Assembly (NCBI RefSeq): GCF_963678635.1
Contig: NC_087066.1
Coordinates: 58,608,312-58,672,311, forward strand
Reading direction: 5' to 3'
Source of the DNA: Symsagittifera roscoffensis
Taxonomy: Eukaryota; Xenacoelomorpha; Acoela; Convolutidae
DNA: 64,000 nucleotides
Of this stretch, positions 41,756 to 55,295 are shown one piece after another (within the stretch, counting starts at the first letter, position 1; each line of letters begins with the position of its first letter). Under the pieces are notes generated by a model. The model was not told the origin of the DNA. It did not search any database and saw only the letters and a list, made by a program, of their open reading frames with translations. Position numbers and translations under genes: made by a program.

Positions 41756-44700
41756 ATCTAGTTGAAAATGCAAGCCAATGAGAGAAATCGAACACTTCAA
41801 AATTGTTTATCTCACCTATCTTTCTTTAAATTGTCGCAATTTGTATTGGAGATAGAATTAATGAAACAAAATATTAAGTTTTACATTTTGGATTGTAAAT
41901 TTGAGCGTTATCAAGAACCTTAATACTTTGCATAACGTTCATGGAACAAATCACAATTTAAAATTTTTTTATTAGTAAAAAAAAGACCATTTTGAAAACT
42001 TTTCCTAGAAAATTCCCAATTTCATCATTTTTTCAAGACAAGTATTAATTTGATCATAATATTCAAACTCAATTGATATTTAGCAAAGTTATGCATCTCT
42101 TAGAATTTTTATGTATATTTTTTGCATTTTAGAATTAAAATGTTTTTTAATTGTTTCATGAAGTAAAGCATCGCATAGAGTAAAGAAGAACTACTTTTTT
42201 GAAAATTATCCATTATATCCAGGCGGTGCACCACAAATAACTCAACCACACAAAGAAAAATAATTGAAAAAAAGTATCAAATTGTTTTACTGTTGTGATA
42301 AACGTGATAAGTTAATATAGATTTTTATATTACAGATTTTTAAAACGCGTCCCCCGAGCGATTTCAGACAGGTCCGTCAAGCAGGTCTCTTGGCCGTCAT
42401 AAAAAAATCCATGCCTGAGGAGTCTGGGGTGCGCCGCTTAACTTTCTGAGCTTGGGTGAGATTGTTTCTTGCTTCAAATTTCCATTGAGTTTTTTCTTGA
42501 AATTAAAATTTTAAAGCCTTTTACCTCATCCATAGAAACCCAAACCATTAATTATAAGTTTTTTCAGTCCGCTTGTGCCCAGTCAACCAGCGAAAAAGCT
42601 TAAGACATTCTGGAATGATAAATGGGATTGTAAGGTATTGTTGTTCTACTTGGAATCAAACCAATTGTCGGAATACTTCTCTTAGCGACTCTTAGAAAGT
42701 CCAATGTTAAAAATTTTTTATTTTGTTGATGTGAAATTGAATAAAAAATCTTCATTTGCTATTGAAGTAGTGCTAGATATTTACCTAAACTCAGACATTT
42801 TATAAGTGTGAGAGATTATAAAAGTACATCAGGACTCGCGTGTTGTCTTGGCGTCAAGTCTTTCGGATCGATAGAAAATTTTTGTATTGCTGATTTTTCC
42901 GAGAACTTTTTTTATGTTATTTTTCTGAAGATCTTAAAAGAACTTTTTTCTGAAGAAATAATCGATAAGTATGAGCGCTCTAATGATCAAAAATAAGAGA
43001 GGTAATGCTGTTTAATGCTCAACCAAGACAAACTTCGAGCAGAGAACAAAGCTGATCAGCAGCAAAAAAAAACAATGTGAAAAAGAGAGGGGCATAAGCT
43101 TTGCCGCTTCGGATGATAAACTTGGGTTCTAAAAACTTAGTATCTAAGCACCAAAAAGTAGCTGATTTGAAAACACCAATCGCGGACGGAAAACGTTGAT
43201 AAATTTTTCGTAAACAGGTTCAATTTCTGGAAATCTCTGACTAAATTTTCAGAAAGAAAGCAAAACACTCGAAGCGTTAAGATCGTTTTTTTGGTGAAAA
43301 ACATTTTTTTCTCATGAAAAAGATGCAAGCATAAAATCAAAAGCCATAGGCAACACGCTCAAACGAAACAAATCTGGATGCACTGGGAGCAAGGATCTTG
43401 CAAGGTTAAAACTTTCTTGGAAGTTATCAATTGGAATGTGGTACTCAATGAGCAAAAAAACTTGCACATTTCTGTAGAAACTTAGTAGAGCGTAATGAAA
43501 ACACCAATTAAACTTTATTTTTATGTTTAGATGTTGGTATTTTATTAATGTCGCTTAATAGATAAACTAAAATGAAGTACGTTGTTTCACATAGCCCGGA
43601 GATCAACAATTAAACTCATTGCACCTACAGTAAACCGAATTGCTTTTCTTACAGAAATTTCATCACTATGTCAGAAGACGGAACAAGACAACACGACAGA
43701 TGCTAGCCATTAAAGTTCGGCATTTAAATCAGAACAAAGAGCCAACGACTATAATGTGATCCGAGACCTTAAAAACATACCGCAAATGGAAAAAAAAGAC
43801 TTAAGCGTAATTAAAACGCAAAACTTTAAACTTTACCTACTTCTTCTAGGATCAAACACAAGTTCGCAATATAAAACAATCTTAGGGAAGTGTTTCAAAA
43901 ATAATGTCTAAAAACATTAAACTCAAAGGATGATTTTGTTATCTCAGGTATCTCTATAGGCAAGTTTTGTCTCAAAGATATGCTCAACGAAAAAATAGTT
44001 GAACTCGAAAAAGCATTGAATGTGACTGACAAATCAGATTGTCACGATGGGTTGTATTTCCTAAACAATTTCCTGGCATGCCAAAGGTTCTTCTTTTTTT
44101 GCGTACAAGTACATGTGTTTGGCACAGAGATTCTAGGAACGCTACCATTGTGTTTTAGAAAAGGTGATTTTCAAAAATTTAATTTTGCAAAAACTTTATT
44201 TCTTTCTCTAGTGAACAAAAAAATCGAGAAGAGATTTTTTTTAATATTGGAATTTTCCCGAAAAAGCATTTTCTATCAAAAAACTACGGAGTCGTCGATT
44301 CTGTATTGGTTTTATCATTAATGATTGTGTAACTTAGAGCGTTATTCATTATTTTAAGTTTTTGTATAATGTTCTTGGAGCAGATCACATAATGAGAAAT
44401 TTCTCTAAAAGGCATCGAATAGAATTATTTTGAAAACTGTTTCAAAAAGTTCCTAATTTTAAGATTTCTTATCACTTATAATGGTTTTCTCAGAAGTTTT
44501 AAGACTCAAATTGATGTTGGAATGCTTTGCATCGCTTAAGTTTTTTTGTGTTTAACTTTTTAATTTTTTGTGTTTATTTGATAAGTTAGATAGTCACGAT
44601 GGGTTTTATTTCCCAAAAAATTTTGGAACGCTAAAATAGTTTTTTCGGAAGTGTTTTTTAAAAATTGGAGTTTTTACAAAACTTTGTTTCTTTCTCTTGA

Positions 44701-47700
44701 ATAAAAAATTTGAGAGGAAATTTTTTTTGAGAAATTGGGAAAACTACTGATTTGTCGATTCTGTATTGGTTTTTATTTTGTTGGTTTTGTAATTCAGAGC
44801 GTGTTCCGTTACTTTAAGTTCATGTATAATGTTCTTGGAACAGTTCATTTAAAGAAAACTATTTATAAAAAACATGAAATATGATTGTTTTAAAGACTGT
44901 TTCAAAAAAATCCCAAATTCATGATTTTTTATAAGAATCATTGATTTTTTCAGCCAATTATTAACTCAAATTGATGTTAAGGATTGTTTGGCATGGCTTT
45001 GGGTTTTTTTTTGCATAGTTTTGGCGTTTAAGACTTAAATTATTTTGATGTTTGTTTTATGGAGTACAGCGTAGCACGGAGTGAACAAACCTAAGTTTTG
45101 AAACTTTTTTTAAAACTCAGGCAACGCATATTATATGATACAACACAGAGATGAAAAATCAATTGAAAAAAGTCGCAACTAGTCAACTGTTGTGGTAAAA
45201 AAGATAAATGTAATGAATAGATGCGTTAAGTTCGATGTTTGTCAAGCGAACTTTAAGTGCTACGTAAATTCAGACGATTTAAAAGTTCGAGTGCTCCTGA
45301 AAGTACATCAGGACTCGCGTGTTTCCTTGGCATCAAGTCTTTTGGATCGGGCGAATGATACTTTCTGCAATTTTTGAGAATTTATTTTTATTGCTGTGTA
45401 ATCTGTTAACAAAGCTTCATTTGCATATGAATTAGTGCTCCTAGTTTTGCGAATAAAGCCAATTTAAAAATCGAGAGTCCAAAAAACATACATCAGGACT
45501 CGCTTCATACTTTTAGCTCAAGTCTTCTGGATGGAAAGAAAGATATTTTCTAGAACATTTGAGAATTTGAAGTATTGGCTGGTTTTCCAACAATTTTTTT
45601 GTCACTTGCTAATACTTGTTAATACTTGTTAATAATCAATAATATAAGGCGTAATGTTGTTTCACGCTCATCCAAGAAAAGATTCGAGCAGATAACAAAG
45701 CTGATCAGCAGCAAAGTCAATAAGAATAAAAAGAGAAAGGAAAAATGTTTCTGCTCCGGATGCTAATCTTGGATTCTAAAAACTTTGTATCTAAGCATTT
45801 GAAAAGAGCTTATTTGAAAATTTCAATTGCGGACTTATATTGTCGATAGAATTTTTGTATGGTCTCACCTTCTGGAAATCGCTTACTCAACTTTTAAACC
45901 TTAGTAAAAAAAGGCAAAATACTTGAAGCGTTAAGTTCATTTTTTTGGAGCAAAACCTATCTTTCTCATGAAATATATGCAAGTTTAGGATCTATGGTCA
46001 TAGGCAACACGTTCAAATGAATCGTTTTTTTATGCGCTGTAAGCAACAATCTTGCAAAGCTAGAAACATTTTCAGAAGTTTCCAGCTGGAATGTGGTACA
46101 AAATGAGCTGAAACTCATGCACACTCCTGTAGAAACTTGATAGAGCGTATTGCCAACCCCTATTAAACCCTATTTTTTGTTTAGATTTTGATAATTCTTC
46201 TTTTTCGTACAAAAGAAAAGTTAAACTGAAACACTTTTGATACATAGCCCAGAGATAAAGAATTAAACGCATTGTGCCTACAAAAACCAATTTGTTTGTT
46301 TTTCAGAAATTCCATCATTACGTCAGAAGACAGATCACGGCGGCACAAGTCCTTGACTGCAAGTCTTCTGGATGGAAAGAAGAGTACTTTCTTTAAACGT
46401 TTGAGAGCGTTTGAGAATTTAAAGTATTGGCTGGTTTTCCGACAATTTTTTGTGGTTTTTTTTTGAAGAACCTAAAAGAAAGGATGAACAACAAGCAACA
46501 AGTATGAGCGCTGTAATAATCAAAACATAGGAGGTACTGATTTTTCACGGTCACCCAAGACAAGCTTCCACCAGAGAACAGAGCTGATCAGCAGCAAAAA
46601 AACTGAGAAAAAAAGAGAAAAGAAAATATTTGCTGCCTCAGATGATAAGTTTGGATTCTAAAAACTTAGTTTCTAAGAACCCGAAAAAGCTCCGAAATTG
46701 TTGATAAAGCTTTTGTAAATGGGCTAAATTTCTGGAAATTGCTGACTAACTTCTTAGAATTTTTGAAGAAGGCAAATACTCGAAGCGTTAATTTTTTTTC
46801 TTGAGCAAAACTTTTTTTTTTCAAAAAATATATGCAAGGTTAAGATTAATTGCCATCGGCAAAACGCTCAGATGAATCACATCTGTATGCACTGGAAGCA
46901 AGGATCTTGCAAAGCCAGAATTTTTTTTTGATTTTCTGTGCTGGAATGTAGTACTAAATGAGCTGAAACACCTGCACACTCCTATAGAAGTTGAAATTTC
47001 ATAAAGCGTATTGAAAATCCCAATTAAACCTTATTTTTACGTTTAGGTTTTGATTTTTCACAAAAGCCCTATAAAAGAGTTTTTAAACTGAGACACTTTT
47101 TTTTCACATCGCTTGGGGATAAAAAATTAAATTCTTGCGCCTACAGTAAACCAAATTGTTTGTTTTACAGAAATTCTATCATTCTATCATGTCAGAATAC
47201 GTAATACGACCACACAACAGATGCTAGTCATTAAACGTGCTGGAGAGCAAACTCAACGTTCGGTATTTAGATAAGGAAAACTAGCCAACGGCAATACGAT
47301 AATGCTCGGAGACCTTAAAAACGTACCGCAATTGAAAAAAAAATGAGGCTTAAGCGTATTAAAAATGCAAAATATCAATCTTTACCTATGTTTTTTAGGA
47401 TCAAACACAAGTTCTCAGTACAAAACAATCTTAGGTAAATTTCAAAAAAAATGTTTAAAAAATTTACTTTCAAAGGAGAAATTTGGAATTTTAGGCTTTC
47501 CTATAGGCAAACTTTGTCTCAAAGTCTTTCCCAGTGAAAAGTAGCTGAGCTGGAATAAACATCGGAAATGATTGACAAGTTGGAAATCACGATGGATTGT
47601 ATTTCCCAAAAATTTACCTTAGCATGACGAAACTTCTTCATTTTCTCCGGGCAAGTACATGTGTTTGGCACAGAATCTTTGGATAGCTGCAATGGTGTTT

Positions 47701-48498
47701 TAGGAAAAAAAATGTTTTTTAAAAGTTGGATTTTGTACAAAATTTTGTGACTTTCTCTAGTATAAAAAAATTGAGAGATTTTTTTTTGAGATATTGGAAA
47801 TTTGCCCAAAAAAGAATTTTTTAAAACAAAAAACTACGGAGTTATCGACTTGTATTGGTTTTTACGTTATTGGTTCCGTAATTTAGAGATTTATTCGTTA
47901 TTTTAAGTTCTTGTATAAGGTTCTTGGAACATTTCAAATGATGAAAATTTTTTCTGAAAATCTTGAGACATGATTGATTGTTTCCCCAAATTCATGATTT
48001 TTTTGTCACAGTCATTGATTTTTTCAGACAACTCTAGACTCAAATTGATGTTGAAAAATTTTTGGCACCGCTTTGTGTTTTTTTATGTATAGTTTTTTGC
48101 ATATTAGAAGTGACATAGAGTAGAGCATCGCATGTGAACAAACTAAAAAATTTAAAAAAAAACTTTTTTTTACACAGCCGACGCATTACATGCGATACAA
48201 GTCATAGATAAGAAAAATAAATTGAAAATAACTCGCAACTTGTCCTACTGTTGTGATAAACTTGATAAAAGTAAAAATAGATGCAATAATTTCGATGTTT
48301 TTCAAGCGTCCCTTAAGAGTTTTCAGACAGGTCCATCAACAAGGGCTCTCCGCGAAAAGAGTTACTGGCCTGAAGATCCTGGGGTGGTGGGACGCATGAC
48401 GTTCTGACCTCAGATGAGATCGTTCCTCGCTTGAGTTTTTTTTTACCTTTTTTTTAAACCAAAAATTAAATACCTCTCACCTCAACTATAGAATTCCA

Positions 48499-48539
48499 AA
48501 CATGTAGTTATGTGTTAGTTCAACACATAACTACATGTT
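48499..48539. repeat. Perfect 18-bp-stem hairpin
   Basis: AACATGTAGTTATGTGTT, a 5-base loop, then its exact complement. It sits at the edge of the module array. Function unknown. Confidence 0.85.
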
Positions 48540-48800
48540 ATGAACGCTAGTCGTTAAACTTGAGAGCAAAGTAAAACGTCTATTTTTTAAATAAGTAAAT
48601 TTAACCAACGACTAGAAAATAAAGCTAGGAGACCTTAAAGTTATACTGAAAGTGAGAAATATGGCTGGATCATTTAAAAAAATAGCTACTTTTTGTAGGA
48701 TCAACCACAAGTATCCAGTACAAAACAATCTTTAGTCAATTTCAAAAATTATTTCTAAAAGAATTAATGCAAAGGATGAATTTGCAATCTTAGGATTTTC

Positions 48801-51356
48801 TATCAGCGAACTGTGTCTCAAATAAGTTGACAATTTAGATACTCACGATTTGGATTAACCAAACTGTAATTTTGCTCCGGACAAAGAGATCTAATTAAAA
48901 TGGACGAAGCCCATTTTTAAGAACAAAATGTCTCCAATTTTTTTGAATAGGAAACCTACTGATGTGAAATTGCACAATGGTTACCAAAAGAAATTTGGAT
49001 GGCAAAGTTTTAAAAATTCAAGATAAAAACTGACAAATTAGCAGCTTAAAAGTGCTATTGGACCGCGCCTATAGTTTTTGATTGGCTGAAATGATAGAGG
49101 GTTAATCGATTATTACTTCGGTTATCTTGATAATTTCTGTTTTTCTGATTGATAAAACAGAATAATACCATGTAAACTAAAGTTTTTGTACGTTCTGTTG
49201 AAAGAAATTTAAAGCACAAAATTGCAAAAAAAAATTAATTATATCTTTTGTCAAAAAAATTGAGAGAAAAGAAAACTTTAGATTTTAAGAAAATCCGAAG
49301 GAGAAAATTTTTTTCGCACAAAAAAATACGGAGTCGTCAATTTTGCAGGAAAAAAATTTTTCATATCAGATTTATTAAAGCATTTTTTTTTCTCAATCTT
49401 TAAATTTTTCTATCTGTAAACAGCAAAAAACAGGTCGTGGAAGCTGAGTAGAGAAGATGCCCAAAACCGGTTTCTCGATAGATCACCGAATCTGAGAACT
49501 GGCACGGTATTTTTGGGTAAAAACAAACAAAAAATTTGGGTACAACTGTGAGTGGAGCAGAATTCCACGCAGCTTAAAATTTCGATTGAATAAAAAAGAC
49601 GATTTTTTGTCTGTTTTATAATTTTTTTGACGTTCTTGAAAGTGATTCCCTAAATCTAAGTTTTGAGTTTTCCGAGGCCCGTAACTTTTGTCGATAAAGT
49701 TTGAGCGTAGTTACAAGTGCAAAAGATTTTCCCAAGTTGCATCTGAAAAAAGTTAAAAAGACGGTTGAAAAAAAATGTTTATGAAGCAAGGGTGTGGAAA
49801 AATCCACTGCTAAAGCAAAGTTCAATTCTTTTCTCAAAAACAACTATTTTGTAGCAATTTGACTTGTGTCGTTTTTGGATGTTTCCTCCCCTGTTTCGAA
49901 ATAACTGTGCTCGAACTAAAAAAAAAGTTGAAGGCTCTCAGAAAATTTTTGGACTTTTTGAGAGCCTCAAAATTTCTACGTTTTGAGTTTTTCATCAAAA
50001 TAAAGGCGTATGGAATGCTTTTTAAACATGAAATCTGGAATGAAATTAACTTTTAGATGATTCCCAAAACCGGGCTTCTGGATTGACCACCTAATCTCAA
50101 AATTGACACTTTAGTTTTTGAGTGAAGTCAAAAAAATGGGCGCAGCCGAATGTGCCAAAGCAGTTTGCGAAAAATTTGAAATTTTTCTAAGCAGGCTGTT
50201 CAGGCAAAGAAACGTCAAAAATTTCAAGTTATTTCATAGAGCTAATTGAACTGCAAAAAATAGAATTTTTAGGAAGCAAGCTATTCAAGCAATGAAAAAT
50301 TTATACATCTCGCAGTTGTTTCCATAGCTCGGATTGTTCAACAAAAAAAGTTATTCAAAAAAACTATTCAGGTAAAGCAACTTTAAAAAAATTTCGTTTT
50401 AATTTGTAGAATGAATGGGTTTTCAAATAACTAAATTTTTCTAAGAAAAGCGTTCAAGCAAAAAAAACTTTTTTTTAATGAAAAAAATTGGCACACGAAA
50501 CGTAGAAAATAATCTCACCAAGTTATTACAGCGATGCTCTTCCAAAATAACTCGAAGTTATTTTCATATCTTGGATTGTTTTCCCAAAAATTAAAAAATA
50601 TTCAAGAAAACAATCAAAAAGCTGAAACTTTCAAAAATTTCAAGTTATTTTGGAACGAGTCAGTTTGTAAACAATTCAAACCTTTCTAAAAAGATGAAGC
50701 TTCAAAATATTTCAAATTTTTCATAAAGGGAAACCGAAACAAAAAAAAATAAAACATTTTTGGAGTCATTCACCAGATAAAATTTGAAAATTTTCAAGTT
50801 ATTTCATAGAACGAATCGTTTTGCATGAAATTGGAGTTTTTTTTAGCAAGTTATCAAAGCGATGATGTTTCGAACAACTATTTAAAGTTATTTGATCAGT
50901 CAAGTCAGTGTTTATAGCTGGGGTTTATAGCAGTCAAGTCATAAAAAAGTAAAGTTATTCACGAAAGCTATTGAAGTGATGAAACTTGAAAAAAAATCAA
51001 GTTAATTCAAAGAACGAATCGGTTTTTAAAACGTCCAATTTTTTCTAAGGAAACTATCAAAGCAATGAAGCTACAAAATTTTTTAGAGAGCGAGTCGGCT
51101 TCAATATTTCAGTACTTCAAACTGAAAATTTGTTCGCGAAAAACAAAATGATCTCTAAGCATGGTAACGAAATGAAACTTTTGAAAATTTTTTTTGTCTT
51201 CATAGCTTGGATTTTTTAGCGAAAAAGCTTAGGTTTTCAAGCGAGCTATTGAAGTGATGAAATTTTGAATTCTAAAACATTTTGGCCTTTTCTTGAATAA
51301 TAAGCTTAATTTTTTTTTAAACGTTGCCTTCAACAAAGCTGAAACATTGCGTTCAG
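48801..51356. other. Intronic A/T-rich stretch, no gene seen
   Basis: Low-complexity, poly-A/T-rich DNA. A loosely repeated theme of CAAG.TATTT.ATAGA.CGAAT and GAAACTTT.AAAATTT recurs between about 50150 and 51250, suggesting an old short-period repeat. No coding signal. Confidence 0.5.
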
Positions 51357-51668
51357 TTAAATATTCGAAACAATCGAAAATATGATTACGTCAAAAAATT
51401 TCGAGTTATCAACGAAGGATCTGGATCAAACGGTGAGGGCTCCATGTCACATTTAAAAGCACGAGATTGAAAAAATTACAGAAATTTGAATTAATTTCTA
51501 CTTTTGCACAAACGTTGTGCAAAAGTAAAACCTAATTCAAAATTTGGCGATTCGTTTTTAAACTCGTGCTTTCGAGTTTGACCTAGAGCCCTCACCGCTT
51601 GATCCAGGTCCTTTGTTGATGACCCGGATTATTTAGGGATAATCATATTTTTGATTGTTTGAAATGAA
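51357..51668. repeat. About 310-bp foldback (palindromic) repeat
   Basis: The two halves are imperfect inverted copies around 51516. The core TACTTTTGCACAA / TTGTGCAAAAGTA is exact. Further out, GGTGAGGGCTC pairs with GAGCCCTCACC, CTGGATCAA with TTGATCCAG, and AAACAATCGAAAATATGATT with AATCATATTTTTGATTGTTT. A foldback MITE or a palindromic insertion is likely; no ORF is present. Confidence 0.85.
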
Positions 51669-52299
51669 ACAGGTTTAGAAAAAACGATTTGTTTATCTTA
51701 TCAAGATTTTTAAATCTTTTTTTTGAAAAGTTGACAATTGATTTGAATCAATCAATGCAAATGAGTCCGTAAAAAACTTAACTTTTTTTAAATTTTCCAA
51801 CTTTTTTTTGAAGTTGTGATGTTCCAAAGAATGTAAATTCTGTGTGATTGGTTCAAAGTATTTCATACAATTCTGTAGTAGTTTTTTGTTGTGTTTGCAA
51901 TATTTTAAGAACCTTCGATTGTTAAAAAGTTAATAAGAAGGCAAATTAAATGTTATATTTTTTATAAACTCTTGCAATTTTTTTTCTAATGATTTATCTT
52001 TTCAATTTTTGTATTTCAAAAATACGGTATCAACAAAAACGCAAATTTCAATTTTAGATTTTAACGGTTTTTGAAAAAAAATATGTTGAGTCGACTTTTT
52101 TGTCAAAAATTTGACAAATCTGCAACATTAAGCATGTTCTGTGTTCGTAATTGCAGAAAAAAATAATCGAGAAAACGCAAAAATAGGCGAAATAACTTTT
52201 TCGACATGACTTTTGTGCTGTGTTCTTCAAAGTTGAGTTTTTCAGATTTTGCATTCGAATAAATCAAGGTTCAACACTTCTACAACCTTGATAAAGTAA

Positions 52300-52610
52300 A
52301 AGGAAGCATTTTTGCGGAATCCGCAGCATTGCTACTTTTCTTTAATCTTCTCTGCTACTTTAGATTCCATAAACAAATAGCTAAAACATTTTACCACTCA
52401 AAGTTGCTCCAAAAATAGGCGATTTTGCGGAATCCGCAACAGTCGTTGAGGAATCCGCAAAAGTCTTTGCAGATTCCTCAGCAGTCGTTACGGAACCCGG
52501 AACGGTTTGTGGAATCCACAAAAAATCATCAAAGTTGTGTATAGCAAAATTGACCTGTTGCGGAATCCGTCACTGTAAGCAAAATCCGCAAATTATAAGT
52601 GGAATCCAGT
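52300..52610. repeat. Cluster of GCGGAATCCGC palindromic motifs
   Basis: At least five copies or near copies of the self-complementary TTGCGGAATCCGCAA (for example near 52314, 52427 and 52559) plus related GAATCCGCA and AGGAATCCGCA forms, separated by 15-40 bases of unrelated sequence. Such spacing differs from a tandem satellite. Confidence 0.7.
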
Positions 52611-54601
52611 TACATATGTAGTAGCGCTCTATATTATATGTTTTGCTAACCAGGTGGGCACCAGCAAGTTCAATCTCAATTACTGCTAATAGTTAGTTGA
52701 ACAGCTACCATTTGAAATACCAAGCGTTCGATCTCATTTCCTGCCATCAAACTTTTAACATGTATCAGGATTTTTCTCTGGAGTTCAGGAACATACAGAC
52801 ACAAACTAAGCGCCTATCCAGTGTACAGTTTGGCCTCGTTATGTTTAAACTCTAGTTATTTTCATTGGTTTGTACAAACAATTAGTAACCCTTCCTTGCA
52901 AAATATAAACCTAGATTGTTGCTAATCCTTTTCAATAGTTCAATGGTGTAACAATCTTTTTTCCTATTGACGATACCAAAGTCTTTTGAATTAGATCTCA
53001 GTATAGATCTTAAAACACTTAAATTTAATTTTGAATTAAAACAAAAGATTGTTAAATAACACCGAAAAACTTCAACACAGAGGCAAAGCGGAGCTTCGCT
53101 CTACTTGCGATGCAAAAAACAATAACTATTCATTAAAAAGATTAGTAAAAATTGTTTCAATTTATTCACGTTTTAGAGAAAAATTCGATAGCAAGAACCA
53201 AAAACTCCATACCAAATAAGCTTGCAGAAAAAAATGAAATAAAAATAATCGAATTCATTGTTAACTTAGTTTTCTGTATAGTTTCCCATTTTCTGTATGC
53301 TTGTTGGTTGAGCCCACCCTGTCTGGTTGTTTATTTCATTAAAAAACTAGAAACATATACTACAGTACAAGCGTCAACGAAGAAAAAGAAAAAATCCGCA
53401 ATTGCTTCAAAACACTCAAGAGAAATTGACCTATCTCGCTGACATGACAGAAAAAAAAACTTTGAAAAACTTTGAAGTAGGAATAATCTTACCGGAGTGA
53501 TATCCAATCTGAAACAATTTTGCTGACAATTTGTCATTCTTTTCATTTTTTCACGCTTTTGTTCTGGAAAATAGAATCAAATGCCTTAAAAAACTTATTA
53601 AAAGCAAGCGATTACAAGCGGCAATCGCTTGTACTTTTATTGTACAAGCGATTGCCATTTGTCTTTACAAAATAAAATAGCATCAATTGTTGAGTTAAAT
53701 GGTCAAAAACCAAATTGATTAGATAGTCAATCGTTTGCTTGAGCAACAGTTTTCGATAAAAGTCTTGAGCTCGGAACCAACAGTTCCGAGTATTGAAAAA
53801 CCAAGCAAAAGAATATCGAAGAATGTCAGGATCTTGTTTTTTACATTTAAGTGACAAGCAAAGATTATAAACAAAAAATTGAGTCGAGTCTCAGTTTAGG
53901 TTTCTTTTCATTCATATTTTCATACACATGCCGTATTTTCAGTCTGTTCGTTTTTGTGGGCACATAAGGGTAGATTATTTTACCTGCTTTATCAAAGAAG
54001 CAAATATTTTCAATGACTCCCATCAAAAAATTGAGTGTTAACTATTTAACTCTCAAGGTGAATTTTCATATTTCTTGTTTCGATATTTTTTGTTTAATTA
54101 ATGCTAGGAATCAGGCCGTTTAGATTTAAAGCCGACACCCAAAATTATAATTTTTGTGAAGAGTTTAATTCGAATAAAAATCGATTGTGATATTTCTTAA
54201 AATTCTGTTAAAACTAAACCAAAATATTTAGCGAAAAAGTTAGACTTTTATATTGGTAACAATTGAAAATTGAGAACTTTTTGATCAGTTCCAGTTATTC
54301 CTTTTGTTTTTGTCATCAACTCCAAATATTTTTTTTTCACAAAAAATTTATTGAGTTGTTAGCTCAAATTGAGATTGAATTCTTAGACTAAAGATGCAGA
54401 TTTTCATTTTGCTTTTTGCAATATTTTCTGAAAAAAAACAACCTCTAGAGCGCGAGCGCATGCTGAATTTTTATTAGCATTCTTGTTGTCTTGTATAATG
54501 TGTTAACTAAAAAACTGAATATTTGAACTTTTTTTCTGATTAAAACATGATCAGAACAAGCTTGAACGAAAAAAAAAACTTACTTGACGAATTTTTCTTA
54601 C
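52611..54601. other. Intronic stretch before exon 3, no gene seen
   Basis: AT-rich. It contains a perfect 15-bp-stem hairpin (53620-53656, GGCAATCGCTTGTAC). No coding region beyond short chance frames; it ends at the exon 3 donor. Confidence 0.55.
53620..53656. repeat. Perfect 15-bp-stem hairpin
   Basis: GGCAATCGCTTGTAC, loop TTTTATT, GTACAAGCGATTGCC. A partial extra copy (CAAGCGATTACAAGCG) precedes it. Confidence 0.85.
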
Positions 54602-55295
54602 CGTCTATTCCGTAAAATGAAACATTGAGAAGGTTAGAATGGAACTGCCCGTTGTCAATTGCATCGTAGAACTGAGGACACACATTATTGATAGATCCAC
54701 AAGCCAAGTTGAGAGTCCTCCACAGCGCATGGAACACAGCCTCGACTGCGATTATTACAAAAGGAACCTTGTCATCCTGAACGAACGACGAATCGACCAA
54801 GTTCTGTTCATTCGTGCAATTAGACAATGCCTCGTATCGATTATTGTACACCGAGTCCAAATTCTGCTCATTCAATGGTGGGTTGCATTGAAAATACTGG
54901 TTCCAGTACTCCAGAAGCCAAGGATTTGGGTCATCGCGAGAAGGCCGACGGTTCTTGAGGTATCTAGTAAAGTCTCGGCTTTCGTCGGCTTTGAGAGTGA
55001 TAGTGATTGCTCCGACAGCTATTTTAGACATTGCTGACTTCTGTTTACCCCACGCATCTGGACCCACCCAGACAATTGGACGTTTGAGGTGTCTTTTAGC
55101 TTCATCCAAGATGTGATTTGTGTCTTCTAGTCCAGTGAAAAGGACAATGACCTTAACTCTAGTGTCTGAGTTGACCTTCTGGAAAAAGTTCCGAAGGGAC
55201 TCCCGGGGTTTGAGCTGGATATCTTCGGAGATGCAGATGTTTTTCAGCCCTGCTTGTTCTCTAAACATCTGGATCCCCTTTTCTCCGTATGTACC
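54602..55295 (-). CDS. mGluR-like receptor, exon 3 (main part of ligand-binding lobe)
   Basis: Encodes 231 codons of the extracellular Venus-flytrap domain. Seen: acceptor AATTTAG, then GTYGEKGIQMF (family NYGESG, contributing a ligand-contact Tyr), IVWVGPDAWG (position of the conserved GSD.W Asp), WLLEYWNQYFQCN, and DDKVPFVIIAVEAVFHAL (the Lys aligns with the glutamate-carboxylate-binding Lys). It ends FYGID with donor G|GTAAGA in phase 1. These residues suggest an amino-acid ligand, but subtype and ligand are inference. The 3' neighbour, exon 4, is 50.5 kb away. Confidence 0.94.

Larger units (their letters stand above)
33950..48800. repeat. 15-kb array of diverged repeat modules
   Basis: Three modules recur. 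Module A (a CAGGCGGCGCACCACATGC-like start, ending near CTGAGCTCGGGTGAG) occurs near 34300, 35104, 38143, 40158, 41197, 42221, 45118 and 48176. Module B (GCCTACAGTAAACCGAATTGC ... ATGTCAGAAGACGGAAC) occurs near 35966, 36818, 38958, 43617, 46268 and 47139. Module C (AAGCTGATCAGCAGCAAAA) occurs near 35415, 36240, 43035, 45695 and 46580. All copies seem to face the same way but are diverged and rearranged, which points to old tandem duplication. Modules A and B begin with AG preceded by T-rich sequence and A ends GGGTGAG, so they look exon-like, but frames are not conserved. I do not assign a gene. Confidence 0.75.
4091..54601 (-). other. mGluR-like gene, intron 3 (50.5 kb, repeat-filled)
   Basis: Donor ACG|GTAAGA after exon 3 (base 54602) and acceptor TTTTAG before exon 4 (base 4090). 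The intron is almost entirely repetitive: a tRNA-like relic, a 22.9-kb LTR retrotransposon, a Penelope-like element, a 15-kb array of diverged modules and foldback repeats. The exons on either side are intact and in matching phase, so the intron is presumably still spliced. That is inference; transcripts would show it. Confidence 0.85.

Noticed and set aside
42808-45377. Short plus-strand frames in the module array as genes
   Set aside because: Different copies have different stops and frames; no conserved protein across copies.
33950-48800. A CRISPR-like or regular array
   Set aside because: Units are long, diverged and irregular, in animal DNA, with no short repeat-spacer pattern.
54639-55037. 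Plus-strand 132-aa frame
   Set aside because: Antisense shadow of receptor exon 3.
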